Shown piece after piece: positions 1 through 6,033 of a DNA stretch of 6,033 nucleotides (position 1 is the stretch's first letter; every line of letters starts with the position of its first letter). The notes beneath the pieces are model-generated. The model was given only the letters and a program-made list of their open reading frames with translations, searched no databases and was not told the DNA's origin. A program made the position numbers and the translations under genes. Source of the DNA: an uncultured Rhodopirellula sp. (GTDB lineage Bacteria > Planctomycetota > Planctomycetia > Pirellulales > Pirellulaceae); NCBI GenBank assembly GCA_913061385.1, contig CAJXTM010000272.1, positions 1-6,033 on the forward strand, given 5' to 3'.

Positions 1-47
1 GAGATCAGCCTCGGTCTCGTGGGCTCGGAGATGTGTATAAGAGACAG
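1..47. other. Nextera i7-side sequencing adapter (artefact)
   Basis: This is not genomic DNA. Bases 29-47 are the 19-bp Tn5 mosaic end used in Nextera libraries, 14-28 are the Nextera read-2 tail (GTCTCGTGGGCTCGG), 6-13 (CAGCCTCG) sit where the i7 index belongs, and 1-5 (GAGAT) match the end of the P7 sequence. From memory the 8-mer equals Nextera index N710. Untrimmed read-through explains it. Translated on the minus strand, this stretch gives the well-known artefact peptides LLYTSPSPRD and SLIHISEPTRP. Confidence 0.98.
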
Positions 48-1232
48 CTTCTGCAATCCTTCCTCACCAAGCTGACTCTTGCGATTACTCTGCCGAGCAC
101 TGTAAGAAAAATCGCGTTGAGCAGTCGATGCACTAGGACGCGATGGCTGCATTTCACCAGCCGCTGTTGACCGACCAAGGGACTCGCTTTCCCGCTCAAC
201 TTTCAACCCCAGATAACCGAAGCCATACTTCGCATCACTTTCATTTTGTGCTTCGGCAAACGCTTCTTTGCTAAAACGCGAATCCTCGTCAATCTCACCA
301 CTTCGAAAAACTTCGTCGTTGGCATCTGCGTCAACATAGCCACCAAAAAACAATTCGCTTGGAGCAGTAGGTGCAATCTCAGAGGCTGGCCTACCGTTGT
401 ACGCAAGACCACGATTACTAATGCTCGAATCACTCGTTGACCCCCGTCTTGCTGCCTCTTCTGAATTACTGATGCTAAGTGTTTCGGCCTCTGCTTCATC
501 AGTCTCACTAAACCACCTTGATTCTGATTTCCCTCGAGTCCCTTGTGGTGCACTCAGTCGCGATTGATCCACATTCATGGCGTCTTCTGGCTGTGCCGAA
601 GGTGGCGTACCAAGTGCCGTGGAGTACTCCACAGCACTGTCAGCCTCAACCATCATTAGACTGCTGACGGCCATATCTTCAAAACTACCGAACTGTAGAA
701 TTCCACCAAAACACAATAGAGCGCACGCGGCGGCCGACCACACCCACGGTTTCCTCAAAATCCTCAGGGGCTCAGCATGAGCCACAGCTACATGTCCCTG
801 GCTCATGTCTCCTTCGGCATTACCTTGGAATAGAGCAGCGGGCACGAGTGACGGTTGCTTAGTTGCCCCCTGCAAGTCTGTTTCCCTCTGCGTGCCAGCA
901 GCTACCGTTCCGGACACCTCAGCATCGCTGAACAACGCAAGCACATTTGCTCGCTTGTCTTCAGCTAACTTCCACTGAATATCGAGGTCATCATTTCCAA
1001 TCTCCTCCCCCGCAATTTCACTGCTCACTTCCAATGGCGTGTCACCAGCAGCATGTTCAAGCAAACCGTACACAGCCTGCATCTGGTCTTTGAAGCCACG
1101 AACATCCTGTCGCTCCTCGATCAAACGCTTAAGTTCATCTTTTTCAAAATCCGAGGCCTCACCAAGCAAGAGTGCAACAATGCGAGCTTCAAGCTCAGGT
1201 GCCATTGGTGACCGGGTTGATTCGTCGTTCAT
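48..1232 (-). CDS. Membrane anti-sigma-like protein, probable N-terminal part of a VWA/YfbK-type protein (3' truncated)
   Basis: The frame is open for 395 codons from ATG at 1232 to the adapter junction at 48, so the C-terminus is missing. The ATG overlaps the sigma factor's TGA as ATGA, implying one transcript and translational coupling. Residues 13-30 (ELEARIVALLLGEASDFE) and about 83-97 (LDIQWKLAEDKRANVL) resemble, from memory, the conserved N-terminal blocks of planctomycete VWA/YfbK proteins encoded beside ECF sigma factors. Residues 1-160 would be cytoplasmic and contain no cysteine, so this is not a zinc-type (ZAS) anti-sigma. One membrane helix lies near 163-181 (WVWSAAACALLCFGGILQF), preceded by basic residues. 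The rest, 182-395, is rich in Ser, Glu, Asp and Ala and looks disordered, with a short FGYLGLK at 338-344; a VWA domain would be expected after it but is not present. Role as sigma partner is inferred from context. Any call running past 48 carries a false adapter-encoded tail. Confidence 0.8.
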
Positions 1233-1783
1233 GAGTTCAGGTCCATCCTGAGTGGATGCAATTTGCCAGCCAGCTCTTTGAGTATGTGATGCAGTCGGTA
1301 ACCAACATTGCCAACACTTAAACCAGTCATCTCGCTGATTTCGCGATACTTCAAACCGTCAAAGAATTTCAACTGAACCAATTCACGGTCTGTTTCATGA
1401 AGTGAGTCGATCGTTTCATGAAGAACCTGTATTGCTTCTAACTTTGACAAAACACACGCGGGGGTTTCTGATTCATTGCTCAGCCTTTCAATCACCGGCT
1501 TTGTCATCTCTACTGTTTCGCGTCGATTGTCACGCATGTAGTTAAACACCTTGTTGCGAACACTGCGATAAAGCCATGCACGTGGGGATTCCACATCATT
1601 CCACTTGATATGCAACTGCAGAAACACTTCCTGGACAATCTCTTCTGCGACCGCTCGTCGACGAACCAGTGAGAACGCGTATCGCAGTAAAGGTGTTTCC
1701 TCCGAGTCAAACAGCGACTGCAGTGTCTCCGGATTGGGGCACTTGTCGTTGGACGGTATGACTCGGGGAGTCCGATGCAACAT
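1229..1783 (-). CDS. ECF-family RNA polymerase sigma factor
   Basis: A 184-residue sigma-70-family protein that should direct RNA polymerase to a specific promoter set. From ATG at 1783, the sigma-2 domain covers roughly residues 25-91: the core-binding region 2.2 is AEEIVQEVFLQL and it is followed by PRAWLYRSVRNKVFNYMRDNRR. After a linker, the sigma-4 domain covers about 120-175, with helix-turn-helix YREISEMTGLSVGNVGYRLH. No sigma-3 domain is present and the length is normal for ECF factors. The frame is open up to a GTG at 1864 (211 residues), but those extra 27 residues match nothing I know in the family, so I prefer the ATG. No clear Shine-Dalgarno precedes either start. The stop overlaps the following membrane protein's start (ATGA), the usual arrangement for a sigma factor and its regulator. 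A palindrome at 1957-1974 upstream could be a regulatory site. Confidence 0.93.
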   Translation of the reverse strand: MLHRTPRVIPSNDKCPNPETLQSLFDSEETPLLRYAFSLVRRRAVAEEIVQEVFLQLHIKWNDVESPRAWLYRSVRNKVFNYMRDNRRETVEMTKPVIERLSNESETPACVLSKLEAIQVLHETIDSLHETDRELVQLKFFDGLKYREISEMTGLSVGNVGYRLHHILKELAGKLHPLRMDLNS

Positions 1784-1864
1784 GAATCCAGTTGGTTCTG
1801 ACGGTGGAGCTTCGATTGAAAAGAAGATCTCCTCGTTCAAAGAGAAGACCCACAACGACGTCAC

Positions 1865-2769
1865 TTCTTAGCGATTTTCTTGTTTTTTCTCTGAGTTTCC
1901 GTCCGCGACCTGCTTTGCTAAGCCCGCCGAAACCCAAAACGTGCGGGGCTTCGTTGCGTGGTGACATCACCACGTTACTAAGAGTTACGCGTCCAACTGA
2001 TACCTTTTCGACGCAGAAACCAACAATTTACGCGTTTACCGAAAAGCCTGTGAACATTTGGACAACTGTTCGCCCACCCTCATCGACGATGTCGATCTGA
2101 TTGACCGCACGCAGTTGCGAATGGACCTGATCCCCCTGATTGTCCAACCAGATTCGTCCTGCGCGATCAGCACTCTGATTCAGGATCATTTTGTGATTCG
2201 AAAAGTCAACGGCATTGCAGGCAATCATCACGACCTGTCACACCACGGGCAGCATGCCACGAAAATTGGTCAACTTCAGAAAATCGAACCGAGATCATGT
2301 CCTGCCTTGCCAGCCTGCTGTCGCGGATGAAGGCCAACACTGAAGCAAGAACGTCATTGCTGGACCAGACCTCGATTCTGTTCGGAAGCAATCTTGGCAA
2401 TGCGAATGCCCACCATGCCTAGATCCTGCCGATATTTCTAGCCGGTGGCGGCTTTCAAAACGAAAAACATGTCTCATGCAAACAGGAATTCCACGGAATA
2501 ATCTGTTCGTCAAAATGCTCAACCAAACCGAAGGTGAACTCGATTCATTTGGACGGAGTAATGGTTCACCGGCGTGGTGATTTCCTCCAACGCAGAAAGC
2601 CGAGTTGCAAAAACGACTTCTTAACGTAAGTCAGTCACATTCCGGTACAACACACATCAACGAAGCAGTTAACTCATTTCTGCTGTGGTTTTCGATCTCC
2701 ACATCAGCCTTCCTCGTTCCTGAACTCAGTTTAACTGAAAGCGAGATTGACTGCCGCGTCTATCGCCGT
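1865..2769. other. About 900 bp without a convincing gene
   Basis: All frames here are short and mutually overlapping. The most protein-like pieces are on the minus strand: about 2206-2400 (IEVWSSNDVLASVLAFIRDS), a short piece near 2241-2294 (FDFLKLTNFRGML), and 2028-2231 (RIWLDNQGDQVHSQLRAVNQ). They lie in two reading frames and are broken by stops at 2295-2297 and 2238-2240. This could be an old, frameshifted gene remnant or ordinary non-coding sequence; I do not recognise a family. A short perfect palindrome (TCAGTT, T, AACTGA) at 2726-2738 lies about 30 bp past the transporter's stop, but its one-base centre makes a terminator hairpin unlikely. The palindrome at 1957-1974 is listed separately. 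Confidence 0.5.
1957..1974. promoter_or_regulatory. Perfect 8+2+8 palindrome upstream of the sigma factor
   Basis: CGTGGTGA, two bases (CA), then TCACCACG form an exact inverted repeat. It lies about 170 bp upstream of the preferred sigma start (1783) and 93 bp upstream of the alternative start (1864). With only two central bases it fits a dimeric regulator's operator better than an RNA hairpin. It has no T-tract, so it is unlikely to be a terminator. Function is inferred from symmetry and position only. Confidence 0.4.
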
Positions 2770-4134
2770 CTAGCTCTGATGCAGATCACTCTCGCGTTGG
2801 GGTGCTGTCTCCTTTACAAAACACGCGATCACTGTGCCAACAATCATCAGTACTACCACTAAAGCGTACCCGCGAATTTCTTGCTCCGCATCAGGCGTCG
2901 CATTTTCAGCCACGCCTAAGCCAGCCAGATAACCCACTCCGGGCTGAACCACAACGGGCAGCATCATGACAATGAAGTTGACGAAAGCTAATTGGACACC
3001 TCGCGTGTGGCGTGCGGCAAAATCCGCCGTCATCACAAACGCAAGCGACTGCCCCCCGACAGTAACGCCGAGTCCCGCCAACAACGCAATTGTCAACCAA
3101 GTTGGCTCGACGCCGGCCAACATCAGAGTCGCCGCAATGCAACATGAAGCAATGCCACACCCAACAAACAGCCCTTTTCGACGCCCCAATCGATCAGCAA
3201 GATGCCCAACCCCGACGCCACCAATTGCAAATCCGACAAAGACAAGCGTGGTGGCCAGACTGGCCCACTTGGTCTCAAGACCGGTTTCTATCTCGAGAAA
3301 CGTTACCCCCCACAGGTCACCAATCACTGAGATCGGCAGATAAAGTCCAGCAGCGGCAAGCGAGATCAACCACAGTTGGCGATTACCAGCGATCCGAAGA
3401 ATCACTGACACCATCGGCTCGGGAAGATCTGGTTCATAGCCATCTTCCCGCATCAAATCAATGAACCACTCCGGACGACGTGGCAAGAGACACCACAGCA
3501 GCACCGCAATCAAAACCCCGATCGCCGTGCACAGAAAAAGTGGCACATGCCATCCCCACTCCTGCGACGCGATCGCCAATGGATACTGCGCAGTGCAACC
3601 GCCAAGTGTTCCCATCGCTACCGTAATGCCGGGAATGATGCCATGACGGTGTGGCGGGAACCAAACCAATGCCAGGTAAACGACCCCAAGATAGCCAACC
3701 GAACTTCCAAGCCCCTGAAGCAAACGCCCGATCCCCATCAACAAAATACTGTCGGTGGAGGCGAGCAGCAAACATCCTAAAGCAACGATAATGGCGGCAG
3801 GTGCGACAACAACTCGGGTTCCAAAACGATCCAGCATCCGGCCCACGATCAACTGAGCAGGCGCGTAAGCGAGAAAATACATCCCCATCGCGAGCCCGAA
3901 TTCGCCTTCACTGGCACCGGTCACACTCCGAATGTCACTCTTAAGCACTCCGGGAGCCACCCGGGCGAAAAACTCGTAAAAATAAAAAGCAGAAGCGACA
4001 AAAAAGAATAGCCAAGGCTGCAGACCGGTACGTGCCTGCCGCGCCGCCTTGCAAGCATCGCTTTGAGCACTGTCTGTATTCACACTTTCTGTATCCACAC
4101 TGCACTCACCAAACTTCGAGGAGGTTACATTCAC
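2770..4134 (-). CDS. Major facilitator superfamily (MFS) transporter
   Basis: A 454-residue, strongly hydrophobic protein of typical MFS length, with about 12 membrane helices in two halves. The MFS signature loop between helices 2 and 3 is seen at residues 98-107 (GRMLDRFGTR), and its counterpart in the second half at 310-319 (GHLADRLGRR). A central hydrophilic loop lies near 218-250 (PRRPEWFIDLMREDGYEPD). YEFFARVAPGV at 53-63 in helix 1 recalls MFS proteins of the Legionella/Coxiella Pht type (amino-acid or nucleoside uptake), but this is a memory-based likeness and the substrate cannot be assigned. The first 40 residues are polar and poorly constrained. The longest start is GTG at 4134; an in-frame TGA lies upstream at 4183-4185, no in-frame ATG occurs before helix 1, and a later GTG at codon 13 or 18 is possible. 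No Shine-Dalgarno is visible. It is divergent from the SGNH hydrolase and about 900 bp from the sigma operon on the same strand, so probably a separate transcript. Confidence 0.93.
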   Translation of the reverse strand: MNVTSSKFGECSVDTESVNTDSAQSDACKAARQARTGLQPWLFFFVASAFYFYEFFARVAPGVLKSDIRSVTGASEGEFGLAMGMYFLAYAPAQLIVGRMLDRFGTRVVVAPAAIIVALGCLLLASTDSILLMGIGRLLQGLGSSVGYLGVVYLALVWFPPHRHGIIPGITVAMGTLGGCTAQYPLAIASQEWGWHVPLFLCTAIGVLIAVLLWCLLPRRPEWFIDLMREDGYEPDLPEPMVSVILRIAGNRQLWLISLAAAGLYLPISVIGDLWGVTFLEIETGLETKWASLATTLVFVGFAIGGVGVGHLADRLGRRKGLFVGCGIASCCIAATLMLAGVEPTWLTIALLAGLGVTVGGQSLAFVMTADFAARHTRGVQLAFVNFIVMMLPVVVQPGVGYLAGLGVAENATPDAEQEIRGYALVVVLMIVGTVIACFVKETAPQRESDLHQS

Positions 4135-4179
4135 TGCATCAAAAGGCGAAGGTCGCCATGATGGGCAAGCGTGCGCCGC

Positions 4180-4203
4180 GAATCAGCTTGTGAGCGCTGA
4201 TTC
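4180..4203. promoter_or_regulatory. Inverted repeat upstream of the MFS gene
   Basis: GAATCAGC, an 8-base loop (TTGTGAGC) and GCTGATTC form a perfect 8-bp stem. It lies about 45 bp upstream of the transporter's GTG start, where an operator or a 5'-leader structure could sit. No run of T follows on either strand, so it does not look like an intrinsic terminator. Function is inferred from position. Confidence 0.3.
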
Positions 4204-4894
4204 CGTTTCTACGTGCCGAAGTCTACCACAGCATGCTTAATCACAACGTCGTCACACGGCAGCTTTTTCCTTCCTAGACAGTCTGAACTCCGCTCATCAC
4301 GTGACCGATTCCCAGACTCAGCCCTGCCCCTATGCTGCAAATTGTGTTGGTTAACAAAATCATTGCTGGCCGGACATCCGCGTAAATACTTGCCGATCCA
4401 GATCGCTGTGCGAGGACATTCACCGACGGCGAACGAATGTGACACACCATCATGGATAAGCCTCGCCTTCCGATAGTCGATATCCAGCAACGACTCATCT
4501 GAAGGCAGTGTGAGCCAGGACCGCAGGGGCTTACAGCAGAACAGCGCAAGCAGCATCCATTCTGGCTTGGCCCACCTGCATTCTGGGTTGACTCGCCTGC
4601 AACAGCATCGCAACTTTCGTTCGACACCTCACATCCGCTCAGAACCTGCTTTGCAAGGCAGGCGAGGTCATGCTTATGGCCTTGAACGGCAAGAGTTGAA
4701 GCACATCGCGCCATTGATCTTATCGGAGGCGAAAGGCTGAGGCTTTTGGCCAACGTTCGAACATGACCAGCCCTACGCTCTCGAAAAAACAAAAAACATG
4801 GATGCATTGAAGCCAAACCACATCGCGACGTTGTGACTTTACCGCTAACCACGATTAGCAACCAGCAACACCACCTAAACTGCAAAACTAGCAT
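4204..4894. other. Intergenic stretch with overlapping unconvincing frames, possible interspersed repeat
   Basis: Two minus-strand frames overlap almost completely (4209-4613, 134 codons; 4274-4894, 206 codons), with shorter plus-strand frames opposite. None shows a domain, a plausible start context or normal composition: the 206-codon frame is unusually rich in Cys, Ser and Arg. I recall very similar peptide strings (GVSHSFAVGECPRTAIWIGK; QGHKHDLACLAKQVLSGCE) annotated as short hypothetical proteins many times over in Rhodopirellula-like genomes. That would make this a dispersed nucleotide repeat rather than a gene. The recollection is not checked, and no terminal repeats, transposase or second copy is visible in this window. 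I therefore call no CDS here. Confidence 0.4.
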
Positions 4895-4923
4895 TTGAAC
4901 AAGCTTCGCTATTTTCGGATAAA
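4895..4923 (+). promoter_or_regulatory. Candidate sigma-70-type promoter for the SGNH hydrolase
   Basis: TTGAAC (4895-4900) and GATAAA (4918-4923) are separated by 17 bases. Each hexamer matches the housekeeping consensus at four of six positions with ideal spacing. It lies in an AT-richer stretch and would give a leader of roughly 85-90 nt before the ATG at 5017. Planctomycete promoters are poorly defined, so this is tentative. Confidence 0.3.
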
Positions 4924-4951
4924 CTCATTGCTAGACATCACACCAAACGGG

Positions 4952-4970
4952 TCAATTGATGCACCGGTGC
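4952..4970. promoter_or_regulatory. Two adjacent small palindromes in the hydrolase leader
   Basis: TCAATTGA (4952-4959) and GCACCGGTGC (4961-4970) are each perfectly self-complementary and one base apart, 47-65 bp before the hydrolase ATG and just downstream of the candidate promoter. That position would suit a repressor site, but short palindromes of this size also occur by chance. Confidence 0.15.
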
Positions 4971-5016
4971 CAGCAGCACCCAACCTTCCAACCTTCTAAC
5001 CTGCGAACCCTACATC

Positions 5017-5751
5017 ATGAGAAGACGATCATTTCTTACGACCGCAACCACCGTCGGAACAGTTGCCTACCTGAATCAACGGTCTCTATTTGCTGCTGAG
5101 AAAACGAAACTGAAAAAGAGAGCAACCATTCTGTTCCAAGGTGACTCAATCACTGATGCGGGAAGAAATAAAAAGGCCCCCGTTGCGAACGAGAAACTTG
5201 GAAGAGGCTATCCCAACCATGCCGCAAAACTGCTGCACGAAGCCCACCCCGAACTCGACCTACAGATTCACAATCGCGGCATCTCCGGAAACAAGGTACC
5301 TGACCTTGATCGTCGCTGGCAAAAAGATTGCATTGATATTCAGCCTGACATCCTGAGCATCCTGATTGGTGTCAATGACATTTGGCATCAATTGAACGGA
5401 CGCTACGATGGGACCGCGGAAACCTATCGCGACGGCTTCACCGCGTTGCTAGAGCGGACCCAAAAATCACTGCCCTCAGTAACAATCGTGGTCTGTGAAC
5501 CGTTTGTGTTGATGAGTGGAACTGTCAAACAGAACAAGGACAAGTGGTTCCCCGAGTTTGACACTCGCCGGAAATATGCCAAACAGGTTGCAGACAAAGC
5601 CGGGGCAACTTGGGTGCCGTTCCAAACCATGTTTGATGAAGCAGTGGCGGCAGGCACGGAGCCATCTGCATTAGCTGGCGATGGCGTGCACCCCACACAA
5701 AACGGGCATGCCTTGATGGCCAAGACATGGCGAGAAGTCGTGGGCATTTAA
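5017..5751 (+). CDS. Tat-exported SGNH/GDSL-family hydrolase (esterase-like)
   Basis: A 244-residue protein with all SGNH family blocks in order. Block I is FQGDSITDAGR with the nucleophile Ser44; block II is NRGISGN with oxyanion-hole Gly88; block III is GVND with Asn120; block V is DGVHPTQNGH with Asp222 and His225 completing the triad. The N-terminus MRRRSFLTTATTVGTVAYL is a twin-arginine signal (RRRSFL then a moderately hydrophobic stretch), with probable cleavage near AA at 26-27, so the mature enzyme should act outside the cytoplasm. Such planctomycete enzymes often deacylate polysaccharides or other esters, but the substrate cannot be read from the sequence. It is complete and its length is normal. 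The ATG is fixed by the signal peptide; the leader is C-rich, contains CAACCTTC twice in tandem (4981-4996), and has no Shine-Dalgarno. It is transcribed away from the MFS gene, with no co-directional neighbour in the window. Confidence 0.95.
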   Translation: MRRRSFLTTATTVGTVAYLNQRSLFAAEKTKLKKRATILFQGDSITDAGRNKKAPVANEKLGRGYPNHAAKLLHEAHPELDLQIHNRGISGNKVPDLDRRWQKDCIDIQPDILSILIGVNDIWHQLNGRYDGTAETYRDGFTALLERTQKSLPSVTIVVCEPFVLMSGTVKQNKDKWFPEFDTRRKYAKQVADKAGATWVPFQTMFDEAVAAGTEPSALAGDGVHPTQNGHALMAKTWREVVGI

Positions 5752-5775
5752 TTCCTTAAGACAAGATCAAAGCAT

Positions 5776-5795
5776 CTGCTAGTCATTCATAGCAG
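5776..5795 (+). terminator. Weak hairpin after the hydrolase
   Basis: CTGCTA, an 8-base loop and TAGCAG form a perfect 6-bp stem 25 bp past the hydrolase stop. It is at the right place for a terminator, but the stem is short and no T-run follows, so an intrinsic terminator is doubtful. Confidence 0.2.
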
Positions 5796-5905
5796 GGAAG
5801 TAAATTCCTTGCACAAAATCAGCAGCAAGGGAAATTGGGAACTGTGGCTGGGGGACTGGAGCTCGAGCAGGGAGCTCGGATTGATGACGGGCTGCCACGC
5901 GTGCC

Positions 5906-5940
5906 GCAGCCGGTTTTGCAGCAGCCGGTTTTGCAGCAGC
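5906..5940. repeat. 15-bp tandem repeat, 2.3 copies
   Basis: GCAGCCGGTTTTGCA occurs exactly twice in tandem (5906-5920 and 5921-5935), followed by the first five bases of a third copy (5936-5940). The unit is a multiple of three, so it preserves every reading frame; on the minus strand one frame reads it as an AAKPA repeat and another as LLQNR. This suggests slippage within a coding or formerly coding region. Confidence 0.85.
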
Positions 5941-5986
5941 ACATAGCTGTTTGCCACAGTACTCCAACCTGCAGGCTCACTTATCT

Positions 5987-6033
5987 CTGTCTCTTATACA
6001 CATCTGACGCTGCCGACGACTCCTTACGTGTAG
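5987..6033. other. Nextera i5-side sequencing adapter (artefact)
   Basis: Not genomic. 5987-6005 is the 19-bp Tn5 mosaic end in the opposite orientation to the left end, 6006-6019 (GACGCTGCCGACGA) is the complement of the Nextera read-1 tail, 6020-6027 (CTCCTTAC) sits at the i5 index position, and 6028-6033 (GTGTAG) begins the P5 complement. From memory the index corresponds to S505/N505 (GTAAGGAG). Confidence 0.98.

Larger units (their letters stand above)
5752..5986. other. 3' flank, possible end of a convergent gene in one of two competing minus frames
   Basis: No gene can be assigned with confidence. On the minus strand one frame (ending 5779; stop also upstream at 5977-5979; only TTG near 5967 as start) gives an Ala/Pro-rich peptide ending in SLAADFVQGIYFPAMND. 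A second frame is open from the end of the genomic insert to a stop at 5787-5789 and begins ISEPAGWSTVANSYVLLQNR. The second could be the C-terminal end of a truncated convergent gene, the first a small ORF, or neither is real. No known domain is visible in either. Confidence 0.3.

Noticed and set aside
203..553. 116-codon minus-strand ORF
   Set aside because: It lies wholly inside the membrane protein gene in another frame; the 395-codon frame overlapping the sigma stop is clearly the real one.
2605..2862. 85-codon plus-strand ORF
   Set aside because: Its 3' part runs antisense through the end of the MFS gene, the rest has no recognisable feature, and there is no ribosome binding site.
4145..4157. 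GGCGA/TCGCC hairpin followed by TTTT on the minus strand as a terminator or attenuator
   Set aside because: Only a 5-bp stem with a 3-base loop and four Ts, immediately before the transporter start; too weak to support.
4274..4894. 206-codon minus-strand ORF as a gene
   Set aside because: Biased composition (Cys, Ser, Arg), no domain, and almost complete overlap with another frame of similar quality; better explained as a repeat or non-coding sequence.
4981..4996. CAACCTTC doublet before the hydrolase as a functional repeat
   Set aside because: Only two 8-bp copies in a C-rich leader; likely simple-sequence drift.
5867..5890. GGAGCTCG direct repeat as a binding site
   Set aside because: Two short copies around a common palindromic hexamer, lying within a possibly coding stretch; no further support.
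29..6005. Inverted 19-bp Tn5 mosaic ends as a composite transposon
   Set aside because: They are followed outward by Nextera tails and indexes, so they are library adapters; no transposase lies between them.

Overview
The window is a metagenome-style contig from what looks like a planctomycete (Rhodopirellula/Pirellulaceae type). The case rests on gene types, not on a marker gene. There is an ECF sigma factor with a planctomycete-style region 4, translationally overlapped by a single-pass membrane protein of the kind that precedes VWA/YfbK domains in that phylum. There is also a Tat-exported SGNH hydrolase. Gaps between genes are long and starts lack Shine-Dalgarno sequences. Both contig ends are Illumina Nextera adapter with complete index sequences, so genuine genomic DNA runs only from 48 to 5986.

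Layout: 1-47 is the i7-side Nextera adapter. 48-1232 (minus) is a membrane anti-sigma-like/VWA-family protein, cut off by the contig end after 395 codons. 1229-1783 (minus) is the ECF sigma factor; its stop overlaps the membrane gene's start as ATGA. 1784-2769 is upstream leader plus about 900 bp with no convincing gene; it holds a perfect 8+2+8 palindrome at 1957-1974. 2770-4134 (minus) is an MFS transporter starting at GTG. 4135-5016 separates the divergent transporter and hydrolase; it holds a hairpin, a stretch with overlapping but unconvincing frames that may be an interspersed repeat, a candidate promoter and two small palindromes. 5017-5751 (plus) is the SGNH hydrolase. 5752-5986 is a 3' flank with a small hairpin and a 15-bp tandem repeat. 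5987-6033 is the i5-side adapter.

The sigma factor and the membrane protein probably form one signalling unit: a cytoplasmic N-terminus that could hold the sigma factor, one membrane helix, and an extracytoplasmic part whose presumed sensor domain is missing. The transporter and the hydrolase are divergently placed and need not be functionally linked. I see no CRISPR array, tRNA, rRNA, intact transposase or clear new multi-gene system. The most useful result for a later reader is the adapter contamination and the false protein ends it creates.
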